64,000 bases of DNA from Gammaproteobacteria bacterium (GTDB lineage: Bacteria; Pseudomonadota; Gammaproteobacteria; Steroidobacterales; Steroidobacteraceae), in NCBI GenBank assembly GCA_021773365.1, contig JAJFKF010000145.1, positions 24,290 to 88,289 of the forward strand, written 5' to 3'. A program made the translations under genes and the position numbers. The stretch's first letter is position 1. Each line of letters begins with the position of its first letter. Positions 26,489-35,932 of the stretch are shown in pieces. Under the pieces are notes generated by a model that was given only the letters and a program-made list of their open reading frames with translations, searched no databases and had not been told where the DNA came from.

Positions 26489-27408
26489 GACAACATCTTT
26501 CTGGCCTGGGCGGCATCGAGCCGCATCTGCGCCACCATGGCATCCAGCGTGTCGAACCTGAGCTCATCGCGCAGGAAGGCCACAAACTGCACTTCGAGGC
26601 GCCGGCCATACAAGTCCGCCTCGAAATCAAATACATGCACCTCGAGCAGCCGCTCCAGGCCCGCGGCCACCGTGGGACGCGTACCCACGCTCGCCACAGC
26701 GTTCAGTGGCAGCGGCCCCGCACCCAGCACGCGCACCGCGTAGATGCCGCGCACGGGTGAGACCCGGCGCGCCAGGCGGATATTCGCCGTGGCGAAGCCC
26801 AGTTTGCGTCCCAGCCGGTCTCCCGCCACCACGCGCCCGCACATCGCGTAGCGCCGGCCGAGGAAGTGCTGCGCGCGATCCATATCGCCTGCCGCAAGCG
26901 CGGCGCGCACCAGGGTGGAACTCACCCGCTCACCTTCCATGTGCACCGGCTCGAGCACCTCGACCTCGAAACCGCGCGCCGGGCCCGCCGCGCGCAGTAC
27001 TGCAACATCGGCTTCGCCGTGGCGAGCGAAACGAAAATCGTGCCCCACCGTCACACCACGGGCGCCCAGCCGCTCTTCCAGCAGATCCAGGAACGCCGCG
27101 GCACTGAGCATCTGCAGCGTCGAGTCGAAACGCAGCACGATGCAGCGATCCACCCCGTACTGTGCCAGCAACGCCAGCTTCTCGCGCAGCCGCGTCAGCC
27201 GGGCGGGGGCGCCGTCCCGATCGAAGAACTCCCGCGGACTGGGCTCGAAGGTAAGCACCGTGGCGGGCACTGCCAGCCGGCTGGCTTGTGCGTGCAGGCG
27301 CTCGAGCATGACCTGATGGCCCAGATGCACCCCGTCGTAGTTACCGATGGTCAGTGCGCACCCGCGGTGTTCCGCGCGCAGATTGTGCAGGCCGTGGATG
27401 AATTCCAT
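26485..27408 (-). CDS. ribF: Bifunctional riboflavin kinase / FAD synthetase
   Basis: A 307-residue RibF. The N-terminal FMN adenylyltransferase domain has the nucleotide-binding TIGNYDGVHLGHQ and VGHDFRFARHGEAD. The C-terminal riboflavin kinase domain has GRVVAGDRLGRKLGFATANI and LEVHVFDFEADLYG. It converts riboflavin to FMN and FAD. It lies 18 bp downstream of murJ and overlaps ileS. Confidence 0.97.
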   Translation of the reverse strand: MEFIHGLHNLRAEHRGCALTIGNYDGVHLGHQVMLERLHAQASRLAVPATVLTFEPSPREFFDRDGAPARLTRLREKLALLAQYGVDRCIVLRFDSTLQMLSAAAFLDLLEERLGARGVTVGHDFRFARHGEADVAVLRAAGPARGFEVEVLEPVHMEGERVSSTLVRAALAAGDMDRAQHFLGRRYAMCGRVVAGDRLGRKLGFATANIRLARRVSPVRGIYAVRVLGAGPLPLNAVASVGTRPTVAAGLERLLEVHVFDFEADLYGRRLEVQFVAFLRDELRFDTLDAMVAQMRLDAAQARKMLS

Positions 27409-27426
27409 CGGGCATTCTAACCCGCA

Positions 27427-28989
27427 TCAGCGCATCCGGAACTGCGCCGGGCGCAGCCCCAGCACCCAGAGCACGGCGAAATAGGTCGCCATCCCCCCAG
27501 TCACACAGCCGGCCATCCAGCCCACGCGTACCCAGGTGGAGGCCACCATCCACGCCTGCACGTCGGCGGCGATGGCATACAGCACCGCGGCCATCACCGC
27601 GTTGGCCAGCGCGATTCTCAACAACAGCGCCCGCCAACCGCCGCCCGCCCTCAGCGCCCCGTCCCGGCGCAGGCCGCGGAGCAGCAGCCAGGCGTTGAGC
27701 AGCGCACCGACGCCATTGGTCAGCGCCAGGCCGATGTGCAGGCCATGAATATCGAGCGAGTAATAGACCACAGCCACGGTCAGCAGCAGCACGTTCAGGC
27801 CCATGGTCACGCCCAGCGACACCATGGCGATGCGCATGGGCGTGCGGGTGTTCTGCCGCGCGTAGTAGCCCGGCGCCAGCACCTTGATCAGACTCCAGCC
27901 GAACAGCGCCATGGAATAGGCCATCAGCGCCATGGAGGTCATGTGCACATCCAGCGCCGTGAAGGCGCCACGATGAAAGATCACCACCGTCAGCGGCCCG
28001 GCCAGCACGAACAGCGCCACGGTGGCCGGCGCGACGATCAGGCACAGCAGTCGCAGCGCCCAGTCCAGCGTATTGCTGAAATGCTCCATGGACTGCTCGG
28101 CGTGCTGTGAAGACAGCCGCGGCAGGATGACCGTGGCCAGCGCAATGCTGAAAACGCCCAGCGGAAACTCCACCAGCCGGTCGGCGAAGTACAGCCAGGC
28201 CAGGCTGCCGGTGGCAAACATCGTTGCAATGGCCGAGCTCAGCAGCACGCTGATCTGCCCCATGGACGAACCCAGGATTGCCGGCCCCATCAGGCGTGCA
28301 ATGCGCCGCACCCCCTCATGCGCCCCGCCCCACCGGGGCCGGCGGAACAGCTTCATCCGGATCACCGGCGGCATGACGATCAGCAACTGCACGATGCCGG
28401 CGACGAAGACGCCGATGGCCATCGTCACCTCCGGCACGGCGGTGTGCGGCGCGATCCAGGCCGCCACCACAATGCCGGTGATGTTGAGCGCCACCGAAGT
28501 CATCGCCGGAATGGCGAAACGCTGGTAGCTGTTCAGCACCGCGCCGCCCAGGGCGGTCAGCGAAATGAACAGCACATAGGGAAAGGTCCAGCGCAGCATT
28601 TCCGTGGCGCGGGCGAAGGTGTCGGCATCTTCGGAGAACCCCGGACCCAGCACCATCACCAGCACGGGTGCGGCCAGCACACCCAGCAGCGACAGCCCCA
28701 GAAGAAACAGACCCAGCGTGCCGGTGGTGCTCTCCACCAGCGAACGCACTTCATCCCGGGATCGCTGCGAACGATATTCAGACACCACGGGTACGAAGGC
28801 CTGGGAAAAGGCGCCCTCGGCGAACAGCCGACGCAGGGTATTGGGGATCTGGTAGGCCCACAGGAAGACGCCGATCAGCCCCGTGCCGGTGGGAAACACC
28901 CCCGCCCACACCATGTCGCGCGCCAGCCCGGTGACGCGGGATAGCAGGGTGGTGGAACCGACGACGGTGGTATTGCGAAAGACGCTCAT
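27427..28989 (-). CDS. murJ: Lipid II flippase MurJ
   Basis: A 520-residue integral membrane protein of the MOP/MVF family with about 14 hydrophobic segments. It flips lipid II across the inner membrane for peptidoglycan synthesis. The family start FRNTTVVGSTTLLSRVTGLARD and the motif AEGAFSQAFVPV are intact. The ATG at 28989 matches the family N-terminus; an ATG 15 codons upstream adds unrelated residues. It is the first gene of the operon and is divergent from rpsT. Confidence 0.96.
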   Translation of the reverse strand: MSVFRNTTVVGSTTLLSRVTGLARDMVWAGVFPTGTGLIGVFLWAYQIPNTLRRLFAEGAFSQAFVPVVSEYRSQRSRDEVRSLVESTTGTLGLFLLGLSLLGVLAAPVLVMVLGPGFSEDADTFARATEMLRWTFPYVLFISLTALGGAVLNSYQRFAIPAMTSVALNITGIVVAAWIAPHTAVPEVTMAIGVFVAGIVQLLIVMPPVIRMKLFRRPRWGGAHEGVRRIARLMGPAILGSSMGQISVLLSSAIATMFATGSLAWLYFADRLVEFPLGVFSIALATVILPRLSSQHAEQSMEHFSNTLDWALRLLCLIVAPATVALFVLAGPLTVVIFHRGAFTALDVHMTSMALMAYSMALFGWSLIKVLAPGYYARQNTRTPMRIAMVSLGVTMGLNVLLLTVAVVYYSLDIHGLHIGLALTNGVGALLNAWLLLRGLRRDGALRAGGGWRALLLRIALANAVMAAVLYAIAADVQAWMVASTWVRVGWMAGCVTGGMATYFAVLWVLGLRPAQFRMR

Positions 28990-29111
28990 CGCTGCGGGCG
29001 GCACTATAGCGGAAATACCCTTGCAAACGGGCACTTACGCATCGCGCGGCCGTTGACAAGCGCCGCTGCGATCATCACACTACGCGCCCTTTTTTCCTGC
29101 ATCCGAAGACC

Positions 29112-29375
29112 ATGGCCAACACTCCTTCCGCCGAAAAAGCCGCCCGCCAGGCCGTCAAGCGCCGCATCGACAATATCGCCGCCATCTCCAAGATGCGCAC
29201 CGCCATCCGCAGCATCACCCTGCCCATCGACGCCGGTGACAAGGACAAGGCCCAGGCTGCCTACACGGCCGCCGTGCCCACCATCGACGCCATGGTCAGC
29301 AAGGGCATGATCCACCGCAACAAGGCCGCCCGGCACAAGAGCCGCCTGGCCCACCGCATCAGCGGAATGGCCTGA
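29112..29375 (+). CDS. rpsT: 30S ribosomal protein S20
   Basis: An 87-residue S20, full length. The N-terminal MANTPSAEKAARQAVKRR and the C-terminal GMIHRNKAARHKSRLAHRI are typical of the family. It is divergent from murJ, as in many gammaproteobacteria, and monocistronic. It is convergent with obg. Confidence 0.97.
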   Translation: MANTPSAEKAARQAVKRRIDNIAAISKMRTAIRSITLPIDAGDKDKAQAAYTAAVPTIDAMVSKGMIHRNKAARHKSRLAHRISGMA

Positions 29376-29387
29376 GATTCCCACGCC

Positions 29388-29422
29388 CTCTCCCTCTCCC
29401 TCTCCGGCCCTCCGGGGAGGGG
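29388..29422. repeat. CCCTCT short tandem repeat and small GC hairpin
   Basis: Three copies of a CCCTCT unit occur at about 29388-29405, followed by a short inverted repeat CCCTC-CGGG-GAGGG at 29408-29421. They lie between the convergent ends of rpsT and obg. The hairpin may be a weak bidirectional terminator, but there is no T-run. Confidence 0.35.
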
Positions 29423-29434
29423 CATTGATGAATC

Positions 29435-30451
29435 CTACTTACGGTTCTTTTCCAGATACTCCATCACGCTCGCGGACAGCGCTTCCGTCCCGCGCCCGGT
29501 AGCCCCTGAAATACGGAACACCGGCCGCTTCCACCGCAGCCGCCGCACGATTTCAGCGCACCGCGCCTCGGCTTCGGCCTCCGGCAGCAGATCCAGCTTG
29601 TTGAGCACCAGCCAGCGTTCCCGCCGGCTCAACTTCGTATCGAATTTCTTCAGCTCGCCGATCAGCGCCCGTGCATCCTTGACCGAATCGGCCGCCGGAT
29701 CGGGCGGTGCGATATCCACCAGGTGCAGCAGCAGGCCAGTGCGCTGCAGATGCTTCAGGAAGCGGATGCCCAGGCCCGCCCCATCGGCCGCGCCTTCGAT
29801 CAGCCCGGGAATGTCGGCCATGACGAAGCTGCGATGCTCACCCACGGCGACCACGCCCAGATTCGGGTACAGGGTTGTGAAGGGATAGTCGGCCACCCGC
29901 GGACGTGCCGCCGACACGGCCCGGATCAGCGTGGACTTGCCCGCATTCGGCAGCCCCAGCAACCCCACATCGGCAATCAGCTTCATTTCCAGCTTCAGCG
30001 TGCGCCGCTCGCCGGGGAGCCCCGAGCCGTGCTGTCGCGGCGCGCGATTGGTACTGCTCTTGAAGCGGGTGTTGCCCCAGCCGCCCTTGCCGCCGCGCGC
30101 CACCATCACCGTCTGCCCCGCCTGCGTCAGGTCGCCGATGATCTCCTCGGTATCCACATCCTGTATCACCGTGCCCACGGGTACCGCGACGTAAAGGTCG
30201 TCCCCGCAGGCGCCGGTGCAGTCGCGCGCACCACCGGGCTCGCCATGCGGCGCCTTGTAGGTGCGGGAAATGCGGAAGTCGGCCAGCGTGTTGATGCCCT
30301 CCTTGGCGCGCAGGTAAACGCTGCCGCCATGACCGCCGTCGCCGCCATCGGGACCGCCAAAGGGAATGAACTTCTCGCGCCGGAAGCTGGTGGATCCACG
30401 CCCGCCGTTGCCGGCCTGGACCTTCAACGCAGCTTCATCGTAGAATTTCAT
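29435..30451 (-). CDS. obgE: GTPase Obg (CgtA)
   Basis: A 338-residue GTPase. The glycine-rich Obg fold occupies about 1-158 ([15 protein letters not shown] and [10 protein letters not shown]). The G domain has the P-loop [19 protein letters not shown] and NKLDLL. It is a ribosome-associated GTPase for 50S maturation and stress control. It follows rplU-rpmA with a hairpin terminator in between, so its expression may depend on partial read-through or its own promoter. Confidence 0.97.
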   Translation of the reverse strand: MKFYDEAALKVQAGNGGRGSTSFRREKFIPFGGPDGGDGGHGGSVYLRAKEGINTLADFRISRTYKAPHGEPGGARDCTGACGDDLYVAVPVGTVIQDVDTEEIIGDLTQAGQTVMVARGGKGGWGNTRFKSSTNRAPRQHGSGLPGERRTLKLEMKLIADVGLLGLPNAGKSTLIRAVSAARPRVADYPFTTLYPNLGVVAVGEHRSFVMADIPGLIEGAADGAGLGIRFLKHLQRTGLLLHLVDIAPPDPAADSVKDARALIGELKKFDTKLSRRERWLVLNKLDLLPEAEAEARCAEIVRRLRWKRPVFRISGATGRGTEALSASVMEYLEKNRK

Positions 30452-30496
30452 GGGATTGGACCTGGAAGCGCTTGCTCACCGGAATGGCGCGCATAA

Positions 30497-30521
30497 AAAA
30501 CCCCGGTCATCCCGGGGTTTT
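30497..30521 (-). terminator. Intrinsic terminator between rpmA and obg
   Basis: AAAACCCCGG pairs with CCGGGGTTTT around a 5-nt loop. On the minus strand the hairpin is followed by a run of T, fitting termination after rplU-rpmA. It is A/T-flanked on both sides, so some bidirectional activity is possible. It would make obg expression partly independent of the ribosomal genes. Confidence 0.8.
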
Positions 30522-30541
30522 CGTTCAATAAGTCAAGTGGG

Positions 30542-30799
30542 TCACGCAGTGACCACGTTCACGAAGGTGTTGCCGGCCTTGCCGCGCACCTTGAACTCCA
30601 CCGTGCCGTCGGCCTTGGCGAACAGCGTGTGATCGGTACCGATGCCGACATTCACACCCGGATGCATCTGCGTGCCGCGCTGGCGGACGATGATGTTGCC
30701 GGCAACGACCTGCTCGCCGCCGAAACGCTTCACGCCGAGACGCTTGCTGTGGGAATCGCGACCGTTACGGGAGCTGCCGCCTGCTTTTTTATGTGCCAT
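30542..30799 (-). CDS. rpmA: 50S ribosomal protein L27
   Basis: An 85-residue L27. It begins [20 protein letters not shown], without the N-terminal extension found in Firmicutes, followed by [20 protein letters not shown]. Its N-terminus reaches the peptidyl-transferase centre. It is 17 bp downstream of rplU. Confidence 0.98.
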   Translation of the reverse strand: MAHKKAGGSSRNGRDSHSKRLGVKRFGGEQVVAGNIIVRQRGTQMHPGVNVGIGTDHTLFAKADGTVEFKVRGKAGNTFVNVVTA

Positions 30800-30816
30800 G
30801 GCTGATTACCTTGAAT

Positions 30817-31128
30817 TCATCCAACAATCTTGTCGATCTTGATCTCGGTGTACGGCTGGCGATGGCTGCCCTCGCGCCGGTAGTGCTTGCGGCGACGGAA
30901 TTTCACGATCCGCACCTTGTCACCCTTGCCGTGCGACTGCACGGTGGCAGTGACCTTGCCACCGTCGATGTAGGGCGCGCCGATCTTCACGTCCGCCCCG
31001 GCACCGGTCAGCAGCACCTTGTCGAATTCCACGGCCGCGCCAGCCTCGGTTTCCAGTTTCTCAATCCGTAGCACGGCGCCTTCCTGCACCCGATACTGCT
31101 TGCCGCCCGTTGCAATCACCGCGAACAT
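30817..31128 (-). CDS. rplU: 50S ribosomal protein L21
   Basis: A 103-residue L21 with the family start [20 protein letters not shown] and C-terminal [19 protein letters not shown]. It is the first gene of rplU-rpmA. It is divergent from ispB, the usual arrangement in gammaproteobacteria. Confidence 0.98.
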   Translation of the reverse strand: MFAVIATGGKQYRVQEGAVLRIEKLETEAGAAVEFDKVLLTGAGADVKIGAPYIDGGKVTATVQSHGKGDKVRIVKFRRRKHYRREGSHRQPYTEIKIDKIVG

Positions 31129-31287
31129 TATTTGTTCTCCAGAAGGGGGCCGCGCGAATGGCTGGCCCGATCAAAAAAGGCTGCGAATTCTATAAGTTAG
31201 CCGCTGGCAGGTCAAACCTTTTACCGCTACCATGCCCGGCGCGCTCCGGCGCTGGTGAGCAGGATCTGCAAGGCAACCCTTAGAGCG

Positions 31288-32256
31288 ATGATATTAGACG
31301 AGATACGCGCCCCCGTGCGCGAAGACATGACCGCCGTGGACCAGGTCATCCGCGACAGGCTTCACAGCGAAGTGGTCCTGGTAGACCAGGTATCCACCTA
31401 CATCATCTCCAGCGGCGGCAAGCGGTTGCGCCCCCTGCTGGTGCTGCTGACCGCCCGTGCCGCAGGCTATCAGGGCCAGCGGCACATCGAAACGGCCGCG
31501 CTGATCGAGTTCATCCACACCGCCACCCTGCTGCACGACGATGTGGTGGACGCCTCCTCCCGCCGCCGCGGCCGCGATACCGCCAACCAGGTGTGGGGCA
31601 ACGAGGCCAGCGTGCTGGTGGGAGATTTCCTCTACTCGCGCGCCTTCCAGATGATGGCCGACCTCGGCCTGCTGCCCATCATGCGCATCATGGCCGATGC
31701 CACCAACACCATCGCCGAGGGCGAGGTCCTGCAGCTGCTCAACGCCCACGACCCGCAGACCACCGAGCAGCGCTATCTGGACGTCATTTACCGCAAGACC
31801 GCCCGCCTGTTCGAAGCGGGGTCGGAGGTCGCAGGCGTGCTGGCCGGAGCGCCCGACGCACAATGTGAAGCCTTGGCAGCCTATGGCCGGCACCTGGGGA
31901 CGGCATTCCAGCTCGTCGACGATGTACTCGACTATCGTGGCAACACCACTGCCCGGGGCAAGAACCTGGGTGAGGATCTGGCCGAGGGCAAGCCCACCCT
32001 GCCCCTGATCCACGCGCTGCGCCACGGCACGGCGGAAGAAAAGGAGCTGATCCGGCTGGCAATTGAACAAGGCGGGCTCGAGCAACTGCACCGGATTACC
32101 ACGGCCATCGAAAGCACCGGAGGCCTGGACTACACGCAACAGATGGCGCGCCGGGAAGCCGATGCCGCCCTGGAGGCACTGAAGGATCTGCCCGACTCTG
32201 CCGCGCTGCGATCACTGCAGGCCCTGGCCGCCTTCGCGGTGGAGCGCGACCACTGA
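31288..32256 (+). CDS. ispB: Octaprenyl diphosphate synthase
   Basis: A 322-residue trans-prenyltransferase making the ubiquinone side chain. The first Asp-rich motif is in LLHDDVVDASSRRRG and the second in FQLVDDVLDY. GGKRLRPLL and EGEVLQLLN are also present. The ATG at 31288 aligns with the N-terminus of E. coli IspB. A GTG at 31255 would add 11 residues. It is divergent from rplU. Confidence 0.95.
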   Translation: MILDEIRAPVREDMTAVDQVIRDRLHSEVVLVDQVSTYIISSGGKRLRPLLVLLTARAAGYQGQRHIETAALIEFIHTATLLHDDVVDASSRRRGRDTANQVWGNEASVLVGDFLYSRAFQMMADLGLLPIMRIMADATNTIAEGEVLQLLNAHDPQTTEQRYLDVIYRKTARLFEAGSEVAGVLAGAPDAQCEALAAYGRHLGTAFQLVDDVLDYRGNTTARGKNLGEDLAEGKPTLPLIHALRHGTAEEKELIRLAIEQGGLEQLHRITTAIESTGGLDYTQQMARREADAALEALKDLPDSAALRSLQALAAFAVERDH

Positions 32257-32374
32257 CCGGACCCGGCCGGAAGTCCCGGAAGTCATTGATACGCTTATTG
32301 CTGCGAGGGGGACCGTTCAGTACACTGCCCGCCCTCACCGACGGGGCCCCTCCAAGCGCCTCGACACGACACCT

Positions 32375-32451
<77 letters not shown>

Positions 32452-32700
32452 ATGAATTCCAGTTTTTTTGACATTCAGCGCTTCGGTGCCAATGTCTTAT
32501 GGACGCCGTAAGTCCACGGCAAGTCCATTTGGCGGAATTTTTGCCACACCCCTCCCATCCTTTCCATCGTCGCCTACGCTCAAGCATAGCGACTGCATCC
32601 GTTTGTCCGTGAGCCCACAACCAACCGAGGAGGAAGTGACATTGGCGCCTTCGCGGTCACGCGGGACATGAAGCTCTATCGCCCCATGCTCCTACCCATT

Positions 32701-33421
32701 CTAACGCCGAACAAGCGTAACGGTACTTCCTCTCCCATGCGGATCCTCCTCGCACGTAAAATCCCCAATCCATAGTCTTAAGTTTTTATGCAGCCACTCG
32801 TCGCTATCAAGATCACCGTGATATCCACCGTAGATGGATGCCAATTCTATTGCGCATAGCGAAGTGCGGCACTCAACAGCCCGAACTGTAAATGGCGTCG
32901 GTTCCGCCATTATAAGGCTGCGAAGCCTCACTTCCGCCTCTGCTGCCCACACCTCATCTCGTGGCTCCTGAGACATCTCTGACAACAGGTCGAACCTCTT
33001 GGCACACTGCATCGGGATTCTCAGCTATCTGCTGCCGGCAGGACTCCTTGATTGAATCAGATAGAGGGAAAGGGCGACCGACTACATTCAGCGTGCGCGG
33101 CGCCTGAAGCGCATTCCCCGTTCGAGCCTCCGCATCATCAACGCCATTCTGCCTAACGGTTTCACCTGGAATATGACCGGACAGCTCCGGGGACAGAGAG
33201 GTTGCCGTTTGATCAGCTGGAGTCTTGCCTGCTGGTGCTCGTTTTTTGACGGCGAGTGAGATTTCGGTGCCCTCCGTTTTTGAATCCCTTCTATCGGAGA
33301 CAGACGCTGCCGGTTGACCCGATTCTTTCAAGTCCGCCAAGTCAGCGTTACCAAACAATCCCTGCAGGCCCAGCGCGATCAACCCTACAACCAGAATCCC
33401 CAACATAATTGCCTTGAGCAT
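32701..33421 (-). pseudogene. Hypothetical secreted protein gene with a frameshift
   Basis: Two overlapping minus-strand frames appear to be halves of one gene. The first (33421 to about 33000) starts with a signal or anchor helix MLKAIMLGILVVGLIALGLQ, then a long polar low-complexity region, and reaches SCRQQIAENPDAVC. The second (about 33012 to 32701) reads QCAKRFDLLSEMSQEPRDEV and VRAVECRTSLCAIEL, a motif seen in many uncharacterised secreted gammaproteobacterial proteins. Continuity (NPDA/QCAKRF) is restored by a one-base shift near 33000. Whether this is a real mutation or a sequence error cannot be judged here. No function is known. Confidence 0.6.
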
Positions 33422-33439
33422 AGTTATGTGCCATCCAAG

Positions 33440-33742
33440 TTATGCGGCGGAACATACAGCGGTATGTCCGAGGCCGATTTCGCATCCGAAGGCATCATAT
33501 TCCAGATCGGCAATAGCCCCAGACGCATCGACATCATTACCCGCATCAGCGGCGTCGAATTCGAACAGGCGCATGCAAACAGGCAAATGCTCTCGGTGGA
33601 GGGCATGGAAGTGCCCGTCATCTCGCAGCAGGATCTCATTGCAAACAAACGAGCCAGTGGCCGAACGCAGGATCTGGCGGATGCAGAGAAGCTGGAATCC
33701 GCGCAGTCGCCCATAATTCATCGTCTCGGGAAACCCGGCTGA
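33440..33742 (+). pseudogene. C-terminal fragment of a nucleotidyltransferase-type toxin-like protein
   Basis: The plus-strand frame encodes MSEADFASEGIIFQIGNSPR, RIDIITRISGVEFEQAHANR and VPVISQQDLIANKRASGRTQ. These are the C-terminal features of MNT/AbiEii-like nucleotidyltransferase proteins (IG..P.RIDILT, NK.A.GR.KDLAD). The N-terminal part with the active-site GSxxxD motif is missing. The 3' end overlaps the convergent TonB_C gene by 25 bp. It is most likely a relic left in the islet beyond tRNA-Pro. Confidence 0.65.
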
Positions 33743-34473
33743 ATCGGCCCATCGGGAAACGGCCTGCGATATGGCGTGGAATCTGGCGTGGGAAACGGCG
33801 TCAGAAATGGCTCGCGATCGTCCAGTGTGAAGTTCACTCTGAAGCGCTGCCAGTGTGCGATGGGCTCTCCATCTGCCGTCGCCGGGTGGAATCGCCAGTG
33901 CCTGGCTGCCTCCCGCGCCGATTCATTGAGCCGCTCGGAGCCGCTGGATATCATCACCCGTGCTTCACCGACTTTGCCATCAGCCTGTATCAGCAACATG
34001 AGGGTGACCATTCCTTCCTCGCCATACCTGCGGGATTGGGTCGGATACTCCGGCTTTTCAACCCTGTCAGGTCTGGCGGGGACAACCTGCGAATCTGCCA
34101 GCGAGAACTTCATCTTGAAGTCGTACCACACAGCCGCCGGGACGCCATCCACCGTCGCCGGCTGAAACCGCCAGGTGACGGCATGTGCGTTGGCGGCTGC
34201 ATCGAGTCCGGGGAACCCGCTGGACTCGGCGATTTGCGCTTCGCTGACTGTGCCATCTTCAAGAACCCGCAGACGAAGCATTACCACGCCTTCCTCACCG
34301 TTGACCCGGGATTCAGGCGGATAGGCCGGCGCTGAGAGTCCAATGCCTCTTGGAGGAGTGGTCTTTGGTTCCGCCAACTCCTGCGCCTCGACGGGGAAAA
34401 TCGCTGGCATGAGTACGAACAGAACTGCATACCAGCGGCGACCTGAAACCAGTCGGCAAAGCGAGCTCCGCAT
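33718..34473 (-). CDS. Secreted protein with two TonB C-terminal domains
   Basis: A 251-residue protein with a cleavable signal peptide (about 1-30, ending VEAQE). It has two TonB_C-type domains, about 45-123 and 135-215. Each starts with the AYPPESR / EYPTQSR block, contains EEGxVxLxLxxxxDGxVxEAxI and ends with a WRFxPATxDGxP stretch. There is no N-terminal transmembrane anchor and no Pro-rich spacer to span the periplasm, so it is not a standard TonB. Such proteins occur in bacteria with many TonB receptors and may bind TonB boxes or peptidoglycan. The ribosome-binding site sits in a hairpin loop (34476-34493). Confidence 0.82.
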   Translation of the reverse strand: MRSSLCRLVSGRRWYAVLFVLMPAIFPVEAQELAEPKTTPPRGIGLSAPAYPPESRVNGEEGVVMLRLRVLEDGTVSEAQIAESSGFPGLDAAANAHAVTWRFQPATVDGVPAAVWYDFKMKFSLADSQVVPARPDRVEKPEYPTQSRRYGEEGMVTLMLLIQADGKVGEARVMISSGSERLNESAREAARHWRFHPATADGEPIAHWQRFRVNFTLDDREPFLTPFPTPDSTPYRRPFPDGPIQPGFPRR

Positions 34474-34942
34474 GTCTTAACCCCCCTGTTAAGCCTTTTG
34501 TGTTTTTGTGCGGTGTTTTGCTCGGTGCCTTGACCCCTCGGTCAGGCATTGGAGAGCACTTTACGAAAAATGGCGATGCAAGGCGAGCTGTAGCAGGAGA
34601 GCCTGTGGGTCGTGACCTTCATCGGCGGCGGAGGAAGTGCTCTCCTGCACTATCATCACCATGCCGGCAAACGAATTGATGAGAGAGATTCACAACGCCA
34701 AGGCCAGGATGCCATGGACTGTTGCGTTTCCGTCACATGCATCCCCACCCCCACCCTTCTCGCGCCAGCCTGCCGCCACCGGGGTTGCCTGCCGCCTGCC
34801 ATGAAGGCAGATGCGTAATCGCCACTAGCCCACGAGATTTTCCGGCTATTCACCAATGGCAGCACAGGCGATGGCCGCGGGCTTCGGAGTCGAATATGTT
34901 ACCGTTCCCTGATTCAATAGAGGCTGAGAAGCCCGGATCGAT
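34474..34942. other. Gene-free stretch with two inverted repeats
   Basis: No convincing coding region was found in these 469 bp. Next to the TonB_C gene is an inverted repeat CTTAAC-N6-GTTAAG (34476-34493) whose loop holds the AGGGGG ribosome-binding site of that gene. A perfect 10-bp inverted repeat GCAGGAGAGC...GCTCTCCTGC with a 36-nt spacer occupies 34593-34648. The remainder is low-complexity C-rich sequence leading to the lpxO-like gene. Confidence 0.6.
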
Positions 34943-35932
34943 ATGCTCATACTTGCTGTGATACTCACGCTGACCCTGGGCGGGATCGTGTATGTCTATC
35001 GCTTTCGAGGCGCTGCCCGCTACGCCAGCCTGAGTGAATATTTCTCCAAGGGCTGGCCGATATTTTCTCCGCTCAACTGCCTGCTCTACCTGACCACCAA
35101 GACCCGCGGCTCGCGCGCCATCCTGGATCCCGGGCAGTATCCCGAGCTCGACGTGCTGCGCGATAACTGGACCACCATACGCGACGAAGCCGAAGCGCTT
35201 TATCGCAGCGGTTACTTCGATGCGACCAAGCGCCCGGGCACGGCCGGTTACTACGATGTCGGCTTTCGCACCTTTTTCAAATACGGCTGGAGTCGCTTCT
35301 ATCTGCGGTGGTACGGCTACACGCATGAGTCCGCGCGGTCACTTTGCCCGCAAACCGTTGAACTGCTGTCACGGGCGCGGTCGCTGAACGGCGCGATGTT
35401 CGCCCTGCTCCCCGTCGGCTCGGAGCTCACACGCCATGCCGATCCGATGGCGTGCTCAATGCGTTATCACCTGGGACTGGTGACGCCCAATTCGGAGAAG
35501 TGCTTCATCAATATCGACGGAAACAAACGCTACTGGAAGGACGGCGAAGTACTGATGTTCGACGAAACCTATCTTCACTTTGCGCGCAACGATTCTGACC
35601 AGTACCGATTGATACTGATGTGCGATATAAACCGACCAACCAATGTGCTGGGGTCGGCAGTCAATTTCTTCTACAAGCTGCTGCCACGCTTGTCAGTTGT
35701 GCCCAACACCCAGGCGGACCGCCGTGGCTTCGCCAATCGCGTCTTCGCGACTGTGAGCCCCCTGCTGCAACGCTCCAGTAGCCTCAAGCAGCGCAACCGG
35801 CCCGCATATCTGCTGTTGAAGTACAGCGTGAACACCCTGTTACTCGCGGTCGTACTGATATTGGTGGCGGGGTCTATCGCGCTGGTGGCACAGGTGACCG
35901 AGGTTGGCCGTTCGCTGGTAGGCGGCCCCTGA
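34943..35932 (+). CDS. LpxO-like aspartyl/asparaginyl beta-hydroxylase (lipid A hydroxylase type)
   Basis: A 329-residue member of the Fe(II)/2-oxoglutarate dioxygenase family PF05118. The start has an N-terminal membrane helix (about 1-18) and the barrel carries the iron ligands H165-x-D167 (RHADP) and H212 (ETYLHFARN). The 2-oxoglutarate-binding Arg is probably R222. A hydrophobic C-terminal helix lies at about 290-315. Membrane-bound members (LpxO) hydroxylate the secondary acyl chain of lipid A at the inner membrane. Family membership is clear; the lipid A substrate is inferred from the membrane segments and length. Confidence 0.82.
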   Translation: MLILAVILTLTLGGIVYVYRFRGAARYASLSEYFSKGWPIFSPLNCLLYLTTKTRGSRAILDPGQYPELDVLRDNWTTIRDEAEALYRSGYFDATKRPGTAGYYDVGFRTFFKYGWSRFYLRWYGYTHESARSLCPQTVELLSRARSLNGAMFALLPVGSELTRHADPMACSMRYHLGLVTPNSEKCFINIDGNKRYWKDGEVLMFDETYLHFARNDSDQYRLILMCDINRPTNVLGSAVNFFYKLLPRLSVVPNTQADRRGFANRVFATVSPLLQRSSSLKQRNRPAYLLLKYSVNTLLLAVVLILVAGSIALVAQVTEVGRSLVGGP

